DNA of 64,000 nucleotides. It comes from Streptococcus suis (lineage in GTDB: Bacteria; Bacillota; Bacilli; Lactobacillales; Streptococcaceae). Where the stretch lies: NCBI RefSeq assembly GCF_002960625.1, contig NZ_POJH01000031.1, forward strand, positions 62,001-126,000, given 5' to 3'. The position numbers were made by a program, and so were the translations under genes. The notes under the pieces are model-generated. The model worked only from the letters and a program-made list of their open reading frames with translations, searched no databases and was not told where the DNA came from. Of the stretch, positions 43,335 through 52,885 are shown one piece after another. The stretch's first letter is position 1. Each line of letters begins with the position of its first letter.

Positions 43335-44480
43335 TTACCAGCCACCGCCAGGACCAGTTGCTACAATCTGGCTAATTTGTTGGCCATTAACAGTTACTGT
43401 ACCACCTGTCAATTCAGCAGTTCCATCAAAGTCAAAGGCTGAGGTTGGAGCTGTCACATCAATAGTACCACCTGATACATAGATATCACCATTGGCATCA
43501 AAAGCATCAGTATCTCCACTACCTACTGCAACTTTCAAATCACCACCAGTCACTTTGATAAAGATGTCTGATGAAATTGTACTTGCCGCGTTGATAGCAT
43601 CATCTGAACCGTAGACATCTAATGTACCACCATTGATGGTAATATTCGTTCCTTCCATAGCTTCTGCTGATTCTGGAACAGTAATCGTGCCTCCATCAAT
43701 TGTCAGTGCGGTTTCTGCTTTGATGGCATCATCACCTGCCTTCACAGTGATAGCACCACCAGTAATCGTTGTATAACCTTTTGTTGTATCCGTGTCATTT
43801 GTTGACTTGATACCATCACCACCTGCAGTTACATCAATGACACCACCATTGACAGTCATCGAATCTTTCCCTCGAATACCGTCATCGACTGCTGTTACTT
43901 TGATATTGCCAGCATTAACAACCATGTCATCCGTTGAAACAATACCGTCTTGGAAGTTTGCTTCAACTGTTAGATTTCCATTACCAGTAATAGTCAAATC
44001 TGCTTCAACATGGATAGCACCTTCAATGTTTGTATCTGAGTGGTTGCTAGTATCTTTTACAGTATTACTAGTTCCGTCTTTGATTTCCAATTCAACATTA
44101 CCAGCCTGAATGACATTGATAGCAGCAGTATCTGAACTTGAGATTTCTGCACCTGCTAAAACGATACGGACATTGGCATCTGTTTCAACTGTCACACCTG
44201 CGGTAGTTGACCCGGTCAGGATATATGTACCACCTTCTGTAATGTTCAAACCATCATTTGAGAGTGTTACTTCTTTTGTTGGAAGGGCTGACCAGTCAAT
44301 TGAAGAAGTACTCGAAGTCGATGAGTTTCCGTTGCTTGTGGTTGAAGCGACATTTGTTTGACTAGTCGTTGCTGAACTTGATGTTGTTGTCGAACTGGAA
44401 GCTGTCGAACAAGCAGCCAAGACACCTAAACTCATAAGAGTTACGCCAGAGTAAAGAAGTTTTTTAAGATTTGTTTTCAT
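43335..44480 (-). CDS. Carbohydrate-binding beta-helix lipoprotein (Cthe_2159-like)
   Basis: Secreted lipoprotein, 381 aa. The signal peptide ends at the lipobox LAAC (C24), followed by a Ser/Thr-rich linker (about 25-60). The rest is a right-handed parallel beta-helix of about a dozen turns built on repeats such as VNGGVIDVTAGGDGIKS and ITGGAITVKAGDDAIKA, ending in PGGGW. The pattern matches the Cthe_2159 family (carbohydrate-binding, polygalacturonate-like ligands). Aspartates in the GDDAIKA/GDGIKS turns may bind calcium. A role in binding host or plant polysaccharide is inferred only. Confidence 0.8.
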   Translation of the reverse strand: MKTNLKKLLYSGVTLMSLGVLAACSTASSSTTTSSSATTSQTNVASTTSNGNSSTSSTSSIDWSALPTKEVTLSNDGLNITEGGTYILTGSTTAGVTVETDANVRIVLAGAEISSSDTAAINVIQAGNVELEIKDGTSNTVKDTSNHSDTNIEGAIHVEADLTITGNGNLTVEANFQDGIVSTDDMVVNAGNIKVTAVDDGIRGKDSMTVNGGVIDVTAGGDGIKSTNDTDTTKGYTTITGGAITVKAGDDAIKAETALTIDGGTITVPESAEAMEGTNITINGGTLDVYGSDDAINAASTISSDIFIKVTGGDLKVAVGSGDTDAFDANGDIYVSGGTIDVTAPTSAFDFDGTAELTGGTVTVNGQQISQIVATGPGGGW

Positions 44481-44611
44481 AATGTAAATTCCTTTTCTTT
44501 CTTTAGGAAGTTCGCTTGCCTTCCTGATATGCTCTTAGTTTACTCCACATTCCTAAAAGAAAGATTAAAGATAGCCAAAAGAAAACTTAAAGTATTTTTT
44601 CAGAAAATCAG

Positions 44612-44637
44612 CAAAAAGGACTGGTAATCCAGCCCTG
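44612..44637 (-). terminator. Terminator downstream of the 225-aa lipoprotein
   Basis: On the minus strand AGGGCTGG/CCAGTCCT forms a stem with loop atta followed by TTTT. Confidence 0.8.
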
Positions 44638-44644
44638 AATGCTA

Positions 44645-45322
44645 TTATTTTTCCAATTTGGTCCAAGTTAAGCTTGTCAAATCAAGCAAAGCAGCAGTTT
44701 CCGGCCTGCTAGTATCCTCTGAAATTCTCTTCAATCCTGGAATCATAGCCTGATACTGATAGATTCGGAAAACACCCTCTGCTTCAAAAAGATAAGTCCC
44801 ATCCTGCAAGGGATAGAGGCGAGCATCTGGACCAATCTCAAACCCAATGTTTCGGAAATTGTCCACCAAGCGCAAGTCTTCACCAGCAAGCTGAGTATAA
44901 AGATCAATTAAGACATACTCTCCTGACTTGTCAAAAGCCAAGAGCAGCTCCTCTGCTCCATCATGATTGATATCATACAAACTATAAAATAGTCCGCTAT
45001 AGTCATAAGTTTGATTTGTCAACAAAGTTAGATGACTGCTAACTTCATCTTGAGAAAGAGCTTCAGCGGTCTGGCCTAGACTATCCTTGTAGCGCTCGAG
45101 AATAGATTGGTAGGCAATTGGCACGCTTATCTCAGTCGTCGAAATCTCTTGCTCACTTGAACTAGAGGAAGTGGCTATAGAAGATGATGGGCTAGAACTG
45201 GTCGCAATCTGATTAGAGGAAGTAGAGCTAGGACTACTCACTTTTGGCACCTGACCGCCTTGACATGCTACCAGCAAACATACAGTAGAAAGAAGCAACA
45301 ACCTAGTCAAATATGTTTTCAT
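44645..45322 (-). CDS. Lipoprotein of unknown function, Ser-rich
   Basis: Secreted lipoprotein, 225 aa. The lipobox LVAC (C20) is followed by a long Ser/Thr/Glu low-complexity linker (to about residue 65). The C-terminal domain has YSLYDINHDGAEELLLAFDK at about 112-131, an FG-GAP or EF-hand-like calcium loop (DINHDGAEE), and no other recognised fold. It shares its leader style (MKT, lipobox, Ser linker) with the neighbouring lipoproteins. Function unknown. Confidence 0.72.
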   Translation of the reverse strand: MKTYLTRLLLLSTVCLLVACQGGQVPKVSSPSSTSSNQIATSSSPSSSIATSSSSSEQEISTTEISVPIAYQSILERYKDSLGQTAEALSQDEVSSHLTLLTNQTYDYSGLFYSLYDINHDGAEELLLAFDKSGEYVLIDLYTQLAGEDLRLVDNFRNIGFEIGPDARLYPLQDGTYLFEAEGVFRIYQYQAMIPGLKRISEDTSRPETAALLDLTSLTWTKLEK

Positions 45323-45429
45323 GATATTCTCCTTTTGAAATTCGGTTACAGCAAATAAAAAATTTTTAGCATAACAGACATCGATACGATATCATTATAC
45401 CATATTTGTAGTCCTGCCGTTCATTTTTA

Positions 45430-45560
45430 TTAAGGTCTTTTACTACTAGGCAACGATAGCAGACACAACTGGTTAGACAAGGAAATAGTATATGAAAAAA
45501 CTAAGGGAAGATACTTAGATGTATGAATAACTCCATTTCCCTATTTCCAAAATAGTTTGA
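45430..45560. repeat. Degenerate MITE-like repeat near rbfA
   Basis: The 299-bp gap between the lipoprotein and rbfA holds a decayed copy: TTTTACTACTAGGCAACGAT at the left, and GGGAAGATAC paired with CCATTTCCCTATTTCC further right, which again puts AGAT opposite CCTA in a hairpin. The right terminal repeat is not recognisable. The remainder is the lipoprotein promoter region. Confidence 0.5.
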
Positions 45561-45589
45561 GCAGGCTACACAAAAACTTTCAAACATAA

Positions 45590-45615
45590 AAAGCCGAATG
45601 TTGCCATCCGACTTT
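45590..45615 (-). terminator. Terminator of the nusA-infB-rbfA operon
   Basis: On the minus strand an 11-bp stem AAAGTCGGATG/CATTCGGCTTT with loop gcaa and TTTATG after it. Confidence 0.8.
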
Positions 45616-45621
45616 CCTATC

Positions 45622-45981
45622 TTAATCTTTTTGCTCAAGGGCACGCAACATTTGGTCAATTTTGTTGCCATACTCAATGGATTGGTCTTTTTCAAAGACC
45701 AAATCAGGAATTTTATAGAGGGTCAGCTTGCGACCTAGTTCTCTCTTAATGGTTCCTGTTGCTTTTTCAAGACCCGTTTGGGCTTTCTGATTGTCAGAAG
45801 CCAGGTTACTCATAATGGTATAGTAAACCTTGGCCATGGACAAATCGCCGACCATCTGCACATCAGTGATGGTCACTCCTTGTACACGGGGATCGCGAAC
45901 TTTCTTTTGCAAAATCTCATTGACTTCGCGCTTGATTTCCATACCCACACGGTCTGTTCGAAAATGGTTTGCCATAGTCAT
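45622..45981 (-). CDS. rbfA: Ribosome-binding factor A
   Basis: RbfA, 119 aa, KH-like cold-shock factor needed for 16S rRNA 5'-end maturation on the 30S subunit. It begins with [18 protein letters not shown] and shows [17 protein letters not shown] and the C-terminal [18 protein letters not shown]. Last gene of the rimP-nusA-ylxR-ylxQ-infB-rbfA operon; 121 bp with a hairpin separates it from infB. Confidence 0.95.
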   Translation of the reverse strand: MTMANHFRTDRVGMEIKREVNEILQKKVRDPRVQGVTITDVQMVGDLSMAKVYYTIMSNLASDNQKAQTGLEKATGTIKRELGRKLTLYKIPDLVFEKDQSIEYGNKIDQMLRALEQKD

Positions 45982-46001
45982 TCCTTTCTTAGATGATAGA
46001 A

Positions 46002-46021
46002 AAGCTGAGTTTCCTCAGCTT
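46002..46021 (-). terminator. Partial terminator between infB and rbfA
   Basis: On the minus strand AAGCTGAG/CTCAGCTT with loop gaaa and TTTCTATC after it. The weak T-run suggests partial readthrough to rbfA. Confidence 0.65.
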
Positions 46022-46102
46022 AACATTGTTTCATAAGAGGACTTCGGTAGAACAAATATCTCAGTTCCCTTGACACCCTTACTTTTGCTTTTTAAAAAGC
46101 AC

Positions 46103-48901
46103 TTATTTCTTAATTTCTTCCATGATGTAGGCTTCGATGGTATCATCTACACGGATGTCGTTGTAGTTTTCAATCATCAAACCACCTTCTTGGGCATTGC
46201 CGACTTCTTTCACATCATCCTTGTAACGCTTCAAGCTGCCCAATTTACCGTCGAAGATAACAACACCGTCACGGATAACACGGACACTTGAGTCACGGGT
46301 AACCTTACCACGTACGACCATGAAACCACCGATCGTGCCGACTTTAGATACCTTGAAGGTTTCACGGATAATCGCTTCCCCGATGATTTTTTCTTCAAAC
46401 TCAGGATCCAACATCCCTTTCATGGCATCTTCCATCTCTTCAATGACCTTATAGATGATACTGTGGAGGCGAACTTCTACATCATCTGCTTCTGCTTGAC
46501 TACGAGCCTCAGCAGTTGGACGTACGTTGAAACCAATTACGAGGGCATTGGATGCTTCTGCAAGTGTAATATCAGACTCGTTGATGGCACCTACTGCAGA
46601 GTGAACGATATTGACGCGCACGCCTTCCACTTCGATTTTCTGAAGAGAGGTTGCAAGGGCCTCTACAGAACCTTGTACATCGGCCTTGATAATGACGTTG
46701 ACAGACTTAACTTCACCTGCTTTAAGGGTATCAAAGAGGTTTTCAAGGCTGACACGTTGGGTTGCTTGACGTTGTTTGAGAAGGGCACGCTTGGCACGCT
46801 CTTCACCAGCTGCACGCGCAGATTTCTCATCTTCATAGACAGCGAAATGATCGCCAGCCATTGGCGTTTCGTTCAAACCAGTGATCGAAACCGGTGTAGA
46901 TGGTCCAGCCACCTTGACACGACGACCAAGGTCATTGGTCATAGCACGAACACGACCGAAGGTATTTCCTACAACGATTGGGTCTTGAACATTCAAGGTA
47001 CCTTGTTGAACAAGAAGGGTCGCAACAGCACCTTTTCCTTTGTCCAAATGCGCTTCGATAACCGTACCAATAGCACGTACAGTTGGGTCTGCCTTCAGTT
47101 CTTGGATTTCAGCAACCAAAAGAACAGTTTCCAACAATTCATCAATGTTTTGGTTAAACTTAGCTGAGATTTCTACAAATTCAGACTCACCGCCCCAGGC
47201 AGTTGAGATAACGCCGTGCTCAGCCAATTCACCGATGACACGTTCTGGGTTGGCACCTGGCTTGTCAATCTTGTTGATGGCAACGATGATTGGAACATTG
47301 GCAGCTTTGGAGTGGTTGATTGCCTCAATGGTCTGTGGCATAACACCATCATCTGCTGCAACGACCAAGATGGTCAAGTCGGTAACAGAGGCACCACGAG
47401 CACGCATAGATGTAAAGGCCGCGTGTCCAGGCGTATCCAAGAAGGTAATTTTCTTGCCGTTTTCTTCGATTTGATAGGCACCGATATGCTGAGTGATACC
47501 TCCCGCTTCGCCTGTTGCAACACGAGAATTACGAAGGGTATCCAAAAGGGTTGTCTTACCGTGGTCAACGTGTCCCATGATCGTCACAACAGGTGGACGC
47601 TCTACCATTTCCTCTTCATTGAGGTAGCCCTCTTCTACAAAGAAACGTTCGATATCTGCGTTATCAACCTCAACCTTTTCCTTGGCCTCAATTCCATAAT
47701 CAACCATAAGGAGTTCGATGGTGTCGCCATCTAGAGATTGGTTCTGAGTTGCCATGACACCCATGAGGAAGAGTTTCTTCACGATTTCAGCAGGCTCACG
47801 TTTGATCCGTTTTGCAATTTCCGCAACGGTCATGCCAGCTGTGTATTCAAATTCTGTTGGCAATTCATGGAACTTGCGTTCAGTTGCTGGCTTGACAGGT
47901 TGGTTACTCTTGCCTTTTTTGTTTTTCTTGTTGTTATTCCAGTTACTATTTCTTTGATTTCTCACTTGATTTTGACTATTTCGATTTCTTTGTTGTTTCC
48001 GTGGACCATCTTCTTCGTCACTATTGAAGTCACGTTTCTTATCTGGTCGAGCTTGTTTTTTACGACGGGTATCTAGAGCACTTTCTGCAACCTTCTCAGG
48101 CACCGCTGCGACTGGTGTTGGTTTGACAAATGGCTTGCTTTCAATCACCGGTTCTTCGAACTTGATTTCCTTAGGCTTTTTCGGTTGCTTTTTAGCCTCC
48201 TGAGCCTGACGGAACCGTTCTTCGCTGGTACGAGCATATTCTGCATTTTGCTCTGCTTTTAAGGCTGCTGCACGCGCTTTGAAGTCAATCTTCGGTGTTG
48301 CTGGTTTTGCAACTTCTTTTTGCTCAAAGCGTGCTGATTGAGTAGAACGGTTGTCTTGACGACGGTTGTCACGATTGTCACGGCGGTCACCAAAACGATT
48401 GTCCTTACGCTTGTCTGAACCCTGCTCACGTCTGTTATCACGACGCTCATTGCGTTCATTACTTGGACGGCCTTGGCCTTGCTGACGGTTGTCACGACGG
48501 TCTTGACCTTGTTTATTTTGTCCACCTTTACCCTGAGCTCGCTTAGCTGCTTGTTCCTTGGCACGCGCTTCACGTTCTGCCTTAAAGTTACGGCTCTGAG
48601 GGCGGTGAGGTGCTGCTGGAGCAACTGCCTTCGGTTCTTCCTTGGTAGCTGGAGCAGGTGCTTCTTGCTTTGCTACTGGAGCCTTGCTTTCAGTCGGTTT
48701 CTCAACAGACTGGACTTTCTCTACTGGTTTTTGAGCTTCTGCTTTCTTAGTAAAGCTGTCAGCCAAACGTTTAGCACTTGCTTCATCTACGCTTGAAGCA
48801 TGACTTTTGACTTCAAAACCCAATTCCTGCGCCTTAGCAACAACTTCCTTGCTGCTTACGCCTAATTCTCGGGCAATTTCATTCAATCTCTTCTTAGACA
48901 A
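46103..48901 (-). CDS. infB: Translation initiation factor IF-2
   Basis: IF-2, 932 aa, the GTPase that brings fMet-tRNA to the 30S P site. An N-terminal winged-helix domain ([19 protein letters not shown]) precedes a long, highly charged Arg/Asn/Gln-rich linker (about 60-330), a second N2 domain, then the G domain with [14 protein letters not shown] and NKID, and domains II-IV. The charged linker accounts for the size. Inside the nusA operon, after ylxQ with a 17-bp gap. Confidence 0.96.
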   Translation of the reverse strand: MSKKRLNEIARELGVSSKEVVAKAQELGFEVKSHASSVDEASAKRLADSFTKKAEAQKPVEKVQSVEKPTESKAPVAKQEAPAPATKEEPKAVAPAAPHRPQSRNFKAEREARAKEQAAKRAQGKGGQNKQGQDRRDNRQQGQGRPSNERNERRDNRREQGSDKRKDNRFGDRRDNRDNRRQDNRSTQSARFEQKEVAKPATPKIDFKARAAALKAEQNAEYARTSEERFRQAQEAKKQPKKPKEIKFEEPVIESKPFVKPTPVAAVPEKVAESALDTRRKKQARPDKKRDFNSDEEDGPRKQQRNRNSQNQVRNQRNSNWNNNKKNKKGKSNQPVKPATERKFHELPTEFEYTAGMTVAEIAKRIKREPAEIVKKLFLMGVMATQNQSLDGDTIELLMVDYGIEAKEKVEVDNADIERFFVEEGYLNEEEMVERPPVVTIMGHVDHGKTTLLDTLRNSRVATGEAGGITQHIGAYQIEENGKKITFLDTPGHAAFTSMRARGASVTDLTILVVAADDGVMPQTIEAINHSKAANVPIIVAINKIDKPGANPERVIGELAEHGVISTAWGGESEFVEISAKFNQNIDELLETVLLVAEIQELKADPTVRAIGTVIEAHLDKGKGAVATLLVQQGTLNVQDPIVVGNTFGRVRAMTNDLGRRVKVAGPSTPVSITGLNETPMAGDHFAVYEDEKSARAAGEERAKRALLKQRQATQRVSLENLFDTLKAGEVKSVNVIIKADVQGSVEALATSLQKIEVEGVRVNIVHSAVGAINESDITLAEASNALVIGFNVRPTAEARSQAEADDVEVRLHSIIYKVIEEMEDAMKGMLDPEFEEKIIGEAIIRETFKVSKVGTIGGFMVVRGKVTRDSSVRVIRDGVVIFDGKLGSLKRYKDDVKEVGNAQEGGLMIENYNDIRVDDTIEAYIMEEIKK

Positions 48902-48918
48902 TGCCTTGTCCTCCTGTT

Positions 48919-49227
48919 CTATTCCATAATAGACCTCATCTTCTTTGTAAATCCAGCGTCTGTCACTGCAAGAACTTTCCTAGCCTTGCCGACAGCTGCA
49001 CTCAATTCCAGTGTTGAAAACACTGTTACAACTTCTACTTGATAGGTATGACTTTTATCTGTTACTTTTTTACTTAAATTTCCAGCAGCATCATTAGCTA
49101 AATAAACCAATTTTGCCTGTCCTTTTTGAATAGCTTCAACAACCAGGTCCTCACCTGAAACCAAGCGACCTGCTCGCTGGGCTAATCCCAATAAATTTAA
49201 GATTTTCTGTTTCTTATTCCAGTCCAA
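48919..49227 (-). CDS. ylxQ: YlxQ/L7Ae-family RNA-binding protein
   Basis: L7Ae/L30e-like protein, 102 aa, with [17 protein letters not shown] at the N-terminus and [14 protein letters not shown]. Homologues bind kink-turn RNA. I use a TTG start at 49227 because AGGAG lies 5 nt before it; the upstream ATG would place 12 codons inside ylxR without a ribosome-binding site. It overlaps ylxR by 14 bp. It lies in its standard place between ylxR and infB. Confidence 0.88.
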   Translation of the reverse strand: MDWNKKQKILNLLGLAQRAGRLVSGEDLVVEAIQKGQAKLVYLANDAAGNLSKKVTDKSHTYQVEVVTVFSTLELSAAVGKARKVLAVTDAGFTKKMRSIME

Positions 49228-49510
49228 GTTCTCTCCTCTTGACCTTGTGATCAACATAGGCAATCAATTCATCGTAGAACTCTTCAGCCACTTCCATACT
49301 AAAGGAACGATCGAAGACACGACGTTTTTTAGCTTGAGTAGCTTCAGCATTATCTAGCTTGATATAGGCTCCTCGCCCATTGGCCTTGCCTGTTGGATCG
49401 ATAAATACTTGACCTTCTTTATTTTTTACAATACGGAGCAAATCCCGTTTGTCGATGATTTCACCGGACACCACAGACTTGCGCAAGGGTATTTTTCTAG
49501 CTTTTGCCAT
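49214..49510 (-). CDS. ylxR: YlxR family RNA-binding protein
   Basis: YlxR (DUF448), 98 aa, nucleic-acid-binding protein that binds RNase P RNA or nucleoid targets in other Firmicutes. Visible: basic N-terminus KARKIPLRKSVVSGE, then DLLRIVKNKEGQVFIDPTGK and the family-defining GRGAYI. Overlaps ylxQ by 14 bp and follows nusA after 16 bp. Confidence 0.92.
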   Translation of the reverse strand: MAKARKIPLRKSVVSGEIIDKRDLLRIVKNKEGQVFIDPTGKANGRGAYIKLDNAEATQAKKRRVFDRSFSMEVAEEFYDELIAYVDHKVKRRELGLE

Positions 49511-49526
49511 GGTTGCTCCTTTTGTT

Positions 49527-50681
49527 CTATTCTTGTTCTTCTGTAAATTCTTCCGCGACTTCTTCTACAAGCTCTTCTGTTGCATATTGAGCCGCCTCAA
49601 ATGCCTCATATTCGGAAGCAGACTTGATGTCGATACGGAAGCCTGTCAAATGGGCTGCTAAACGAACGTTTTGACCACGACGACCGATTGCCAAGGACAA
49701 TTTATCATCTGGCACAACAACAGTAGCATGCTTGCCATCTTCTGTATCAAACAATACTTGGTCAACTTCTGCAGGAGCAAGAGCATTGTAGATAAATTCC
49801 GCTTCATCTGCTACCCACTCGATGACATCAATATTTTCCTCAGTCGGAATCATGCGGTCATTTTTAGCATCGTAACGAGCTGGATGGAACTTGCTGGTGA
49901 TTTTCTTGATATTTGAACCACCACGACCAACAATAGTACCAATAGCATCCACGTTCGGATTGTGACTACGAACAGCCACTTTCGTACGGTCTCCAGCTTC
50001 ACGGGCCACGCTCATGATTTCAACCGTTCCATCATAAACTTCAGGAATTTCCTGTTCCATGAGGCGTTTGATCATCTCTGGATGGCTACGGCTGACAAAT
50101 ACATTCACCCCACGGCCGTTGTCTTCAACCTTGTAAACATAGACTTCGATACGGTCATGTGATTGGAAAACCTCGCCAGGAATTTGATCCTGTTTGGACA
50201 GCTGAGCTTCAATGGTCCCAAGATTGACATAGATGAAACGATTGTCAAAACGCTCAACCGTACCAGACATGATTTCATTCTCATGTTGCTTGTAGGTATT
50301 AAAGGTAATGGCACGCTTTTGCTTGCGCATTTTTTCCATGATGGTTTGCTTAGCTGATTGGGCAGCTACGCGACCAAATTCTGCCGGATCTTCTGGGAAT
50401 TTGATTTTATCACCCATTTCATAAGCAGTTGAGATGGCCAAGGCATCCTTGAGGCTGATTTCCAAACGGCTATCAAAGACCTCATCCACTACTTCACGGA
50501 CAGTATATACGTGGAAATCAGCCTTCTTCTCGTCAAACTCGATAACTGCTGACTCAGCTTGTCCATAGCGGCGCTTATAAGCAGAACGAAGTGATTCTGT
50601 CACTGCATCAATAATATCCGCCTTGTTAATACCCATGTCTTCCTCTAAAATACGGAAGGCTTCTAGCATTTCTCTACTCAT
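49527..50681 (-). CDS. nusA: Transcription termination/antitermination factor NusA
   Basis: NusA, 384 aa. Domain order: N-terminal RNA-polymerase-binding domain (1-125), S1 domain (about 132-200, with GTVERFDNRFIYVNLG), KH1 with IVGRGGSNIKK near 250 and KH2 with AIGRRGQNVRLA near 335. An acidic C-terminal tail ends the protein. There are no AR repeats, as in other Firmicutes. Follows rimP after 39 bp. Confidence 0.96.
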   Translation of the reverse strand: MSREMLEAFRILEEDMGINKADIIDAVTESLRSAYKRRYGQAESAVIEFDEKKADFHVYTVREVVDEVFDSRLEISLKDALAISTAYEMGDKIKFPEDPAEFGRVAAQSAKQTIMEKMRKQKRAITFNTYKQHENEIMSGTVERFDNRFIYVNLGTIEAQLSKQDQIPGEVFQSHDRIEVYVYKVEDNGRGVNVFVSRSHPEMIKRLMEQEIPEVYDGTVEIMSVAREAGDRTKVAVRSHNPNVDAIGTIVGRGGSNIKKITSKFHPARYDAKNDRMIPTEENIDVIEWVADEAEFIYNALAPAEVDQVLFDTEDGKHATVVVPDDKLSLAIGRRGQNVRLAAHLTGFRIDIKSASEYEAFEAAQYATEELVEEVAEEFTEEQE

Positions 50682-50720
50682 TTTGATTTCCTTTTGATGT
50701 CAAAAGGTCCTTTCTTACAC

Positions 50721-51197
50721 TTAAATTTTAACGGCCAAACGTGCCTTAGCTACTGTCGAATATGGAATGGTCACTTCTTTTTTACGGGTCTTGTCCATGT
50801 ACTCCATGACCAAATCTGTACCATCGAAAGACAGAAGAGTTCCTTCAAAAACCTTAACCTTGTCAATAGCCTGATAGAGCTTGACATGGATGTACTTCCC
50901 AACAGCCTGGGCAACTGCATCTGCTGTCTTCAAGGGACGTTCCAGACCTGGACTGGTTACCTCAAGCATATACTGCTCTGGGAAAGGATCCGGATGAATG
51001 GTGTCCAAGAGTGGACTAATGACTTCTGATAAATCTGCCGTATCTTGAAGGGAAATCCCCCCTTCCTTATCAATGAAAATAGACAGGACATAGTCACCAC
51101 CCATTTTGCCATATTCTACATCTACCAACTCATAGGGAGCCTGGATAGCTGGTGCAATGGTAGCCGTGACTAAATCAACAATTGATGACATAGGCAC
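50721..51197 (-). CDS. rimP: Ribosome maturation factor RimP
   Basis: RimP (YhbC/YlxS), 158 aa, 30S assembly factor, first gene of the nusA operon. N-terminal alpha/beta domain with [20 protein letters not shown] and the strongly conserved [12 protein letters not shown] near 90, then an SH3-like C-terminal domain. AAAGGAGG precedes the ATG. A leader hairpin lies upstream. Confidence 0.95.
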   Translation of the reverse strand: MPMSSIVDLVTATIAPAIQAPYELVDVEYGKMGGDYVLSIFIDKEGGISLQDTADLSEVISPLLDTIHPDPFPEQYMLEVTSPGLERPLKTADAVAQAVGKYIHVKLYQAIDKVKVFEGTLLSFDGTDLVMEYMDKTRKKEVTIPYSTVAKARLAVKI

Positions 51198-51241
51198 CTC
51201 CTTTTACAATTCTAATCTGCAACAATTTGCATACAGGGAAA

Positions 51242-51315
51242 GGGTTGACTGACGTCAACCCCCTTTTCTCTTTATTTCTACTCTGTATTCTACCACAATT
51301 TCGAACACCTGTAAA
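51242..51315 (-). promoter_or_regulatory. nusA operon promoter and leader hairpin
   Basis: On the minus strand TTTACA (51310-51315), 17-bp spacer, TGGTAGAAT with the -10 at 51287-51292. About 25 nt downstream of the predicted start is a perfect hairpin GGGTTGAC/GTCAACCC with loop gtca (51242-51261), followed by TTTCCC. It could attenuate or stabilise the transcript. Confidence 0.65.
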
Positions 51316-51368
51316 GGAAAACGATAAGGATCGAAATTGTAAACGTTACCTGGTTCTTTATATAAAAA

Positions 51369-51392
51369 TAAGGAGCCCAAATGGATTCCTTA
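51369..51392 (-). terminator. Terminator downstream of trmB
   Basis: On the minus strand AAGGAATCC/GGGCTCCTT (one mismatch), loop attt, then ATTTTTA. Confidence 0.65.
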
Positions 51393-51405
51393 TTTACTAT
51401 TCTCA

Positions 51406-52041
51406 CTAAAATCTTGCTTCCACACGATAGATGACCTGACCCTTGTTTGAGAATTTCTCCTCGTACTCCGTCATGACATTACCTTCCAAGCCATCTGCAT
51501 GAAGGTCTAACCAGACCTGCTTCAAGACCATACCATATTGGGAAAAACTAGCCAAACTGTATTCAAACAAACCACGGTTATCCGTTTTAAAATGAATTTC
51601 CCCATTCTCAGGCAAAATTTCCTTGTAGGTATCCAAGAAAGACTTATAAGTCAACCGGCGTTTTTCATGGCGTTTCTTTGGCCATGGATCAGAAAAATTT
51701 AGATAGAGCTGATCAATTTCCGCTGGGGCAAAATAGTTGGTCAAGCTAGATCCATCAACCTGCAAGAGTTTAATGTTTGGTAGACCTGCTTCAAGCACTC
51801 GGTCCAAGGCATAACTCAAAACCGTCATCTGAATATCAATACCGATGTAGTTAATATCCGGATTTTGTGCTGCCATGCCTGTCACAAATCGACCTTTACC
51901 AGACCCAACCTCAATATGAATGGGATTATCATTCCCGAAAATTTCAGCCCATTTCCCCTTACACTCCTCTGGATTGGAGATGACATACTGGGGATTATTT
52001 GCTAGGAGCTCACTGGCTCCCTTACGATTTCTAACTCTCAT
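51406..52041 (-). CDS. trmB: tRNA (guanine-46-N7)-methyltransferase
   Basis: TrmB, 211 aa, SAM-dependent m7G46 methyltransferase. SAM motif [10 protein letters not shown] near 42-51, [13 protein letters not shown], and the catalytic [16 protein letters not shown] near 114-129, with the C-terminal [12 protein letters not shown]. Overlaps ccrZ by 4 bp, a pairing conserved in streptococci. Confidence 0.96.
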   Translation of the reverse strand: MRVRNRKGASELLANNPQYVISNPEECKGKWAEIFGNDNPIHIEVGSGKGRFVTGMAAQNPDINYIGIDIQMTVLSYALDRVLEAGLPNIKLLQVDGSSLTNYFAPAEIDQLYLNFSDPWPKKRHEKRRLTYKSFLDTYKEILPENGEIHFKTDNRGLFEYSLASFSQYGMVLKQVWLDLHADGLEGNVMTEYEEKFSNKGQVIYRVEARF

Positions 52042-52832
52042 ACTTCCCTATAAAAACTCTGACGGAATTGACGCAGAGCGTAAATTTCTCTATTAGCTGC
52101 CAAGGTGTTGTAACTTTCAACATGCTTGGCAATTTGATTGAGGTAGGCCAATTGACCATACCAATAAATCTTATTCAAAACGGTTTGATTATACTTGTAG
52201 CCATAAGCACGAAGCCACTCTTCCCAAGCCTGACGTGGAATATAGTGGGTCAAAATATAGGCCACATCGACCATACGATCGGTCACACAGGCTGTTTCCC
52301 AGTCCGTCAAATAAATGAAACCTGAAGTTGTTTCAACCCAGTTGCTATGGTGCAAATCACCATGCACAAAGGTTGCTAGCTCCTGACGAAATCTTGGAAG
52401 AGTATTTAATAAATCCTGACAGACCGATTGTAAGTAAGAATTTTGAAGTAAAATAGGTGGTACTTCATCCTGCCAACGACGGACCAAATCCTTAGGCTCT
52501 AGATAGGTATAATTCATTTGCAAGGCCTGATTGAGCAAGATGCGCGAAAAATGCATCCGCACTAAAATTTGGCGAACCTGCTTACTGGTCATATCCTGAC
52601 GCTCCAAGGTACGACCATTGAGCCATTCCTGCTCCACACGGTGACCCATTCCTACCTCCCGATTTGCCGACAAAACAGGCGGTGTAATTTGTTCGCGAGC
52701 CAGTGCAGACACGATAGGAGGCATTTCATACTTTACAAAGACTTGCGTTCCGTCTGACCGTAGGCCCTTAAACGCTTTGCCACTATTTCCTGCAATAGAC
52801 TGTAACTGTAGCCCACTGGTATCAAACTGCAT
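52038..52832 (-). CDS. ccrZ: Phosphotransferase-family cell-cycle protein (CcrZ/YtmP)
   Basis: Aminoglycoside phosphotransferase/choline-kinase fold, 264 aa. The catalytic loop [11 protein letters not shown] (about 161-171) and metal-binding YLTDWETA (about 177-184) are present. The pneumococcal homologue CcrZ is reported to couple division to replication initiation and to act on ribose-type substrates. Gene order trmB-ccrZ-pptB-pptA supports the identity. Confidence 0.88.
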   Translation of the reverse strand: MQFDTSGLQLQSIAGNSGKAFKGLRSDGTQVFVKYEMPPIVSALAREQITPPVLSANREVGMGHRVEQEWLNGRTLERQDMTSKQVRQILVRMHFSRILLNQALQMNYTYLEPKDLVRRWQDEVPPILLQNSYLQSVCQDLLNTLPRFRQELATFVHGDLHHSNWVETTSGFIYLTDWETACVTDRMVDVAYILTHYIPRQAWEEWLRAYGYKYNQTVLNKIYWYGQLAYLNQIAKHVESYNTLAANREIYALRQFRQSFYREV

Positions 52833-52885
52833 GCCTTACCTCCTTTAAAAATTCCCTACTATTTTACTAATTTTCAGCTATTTAG

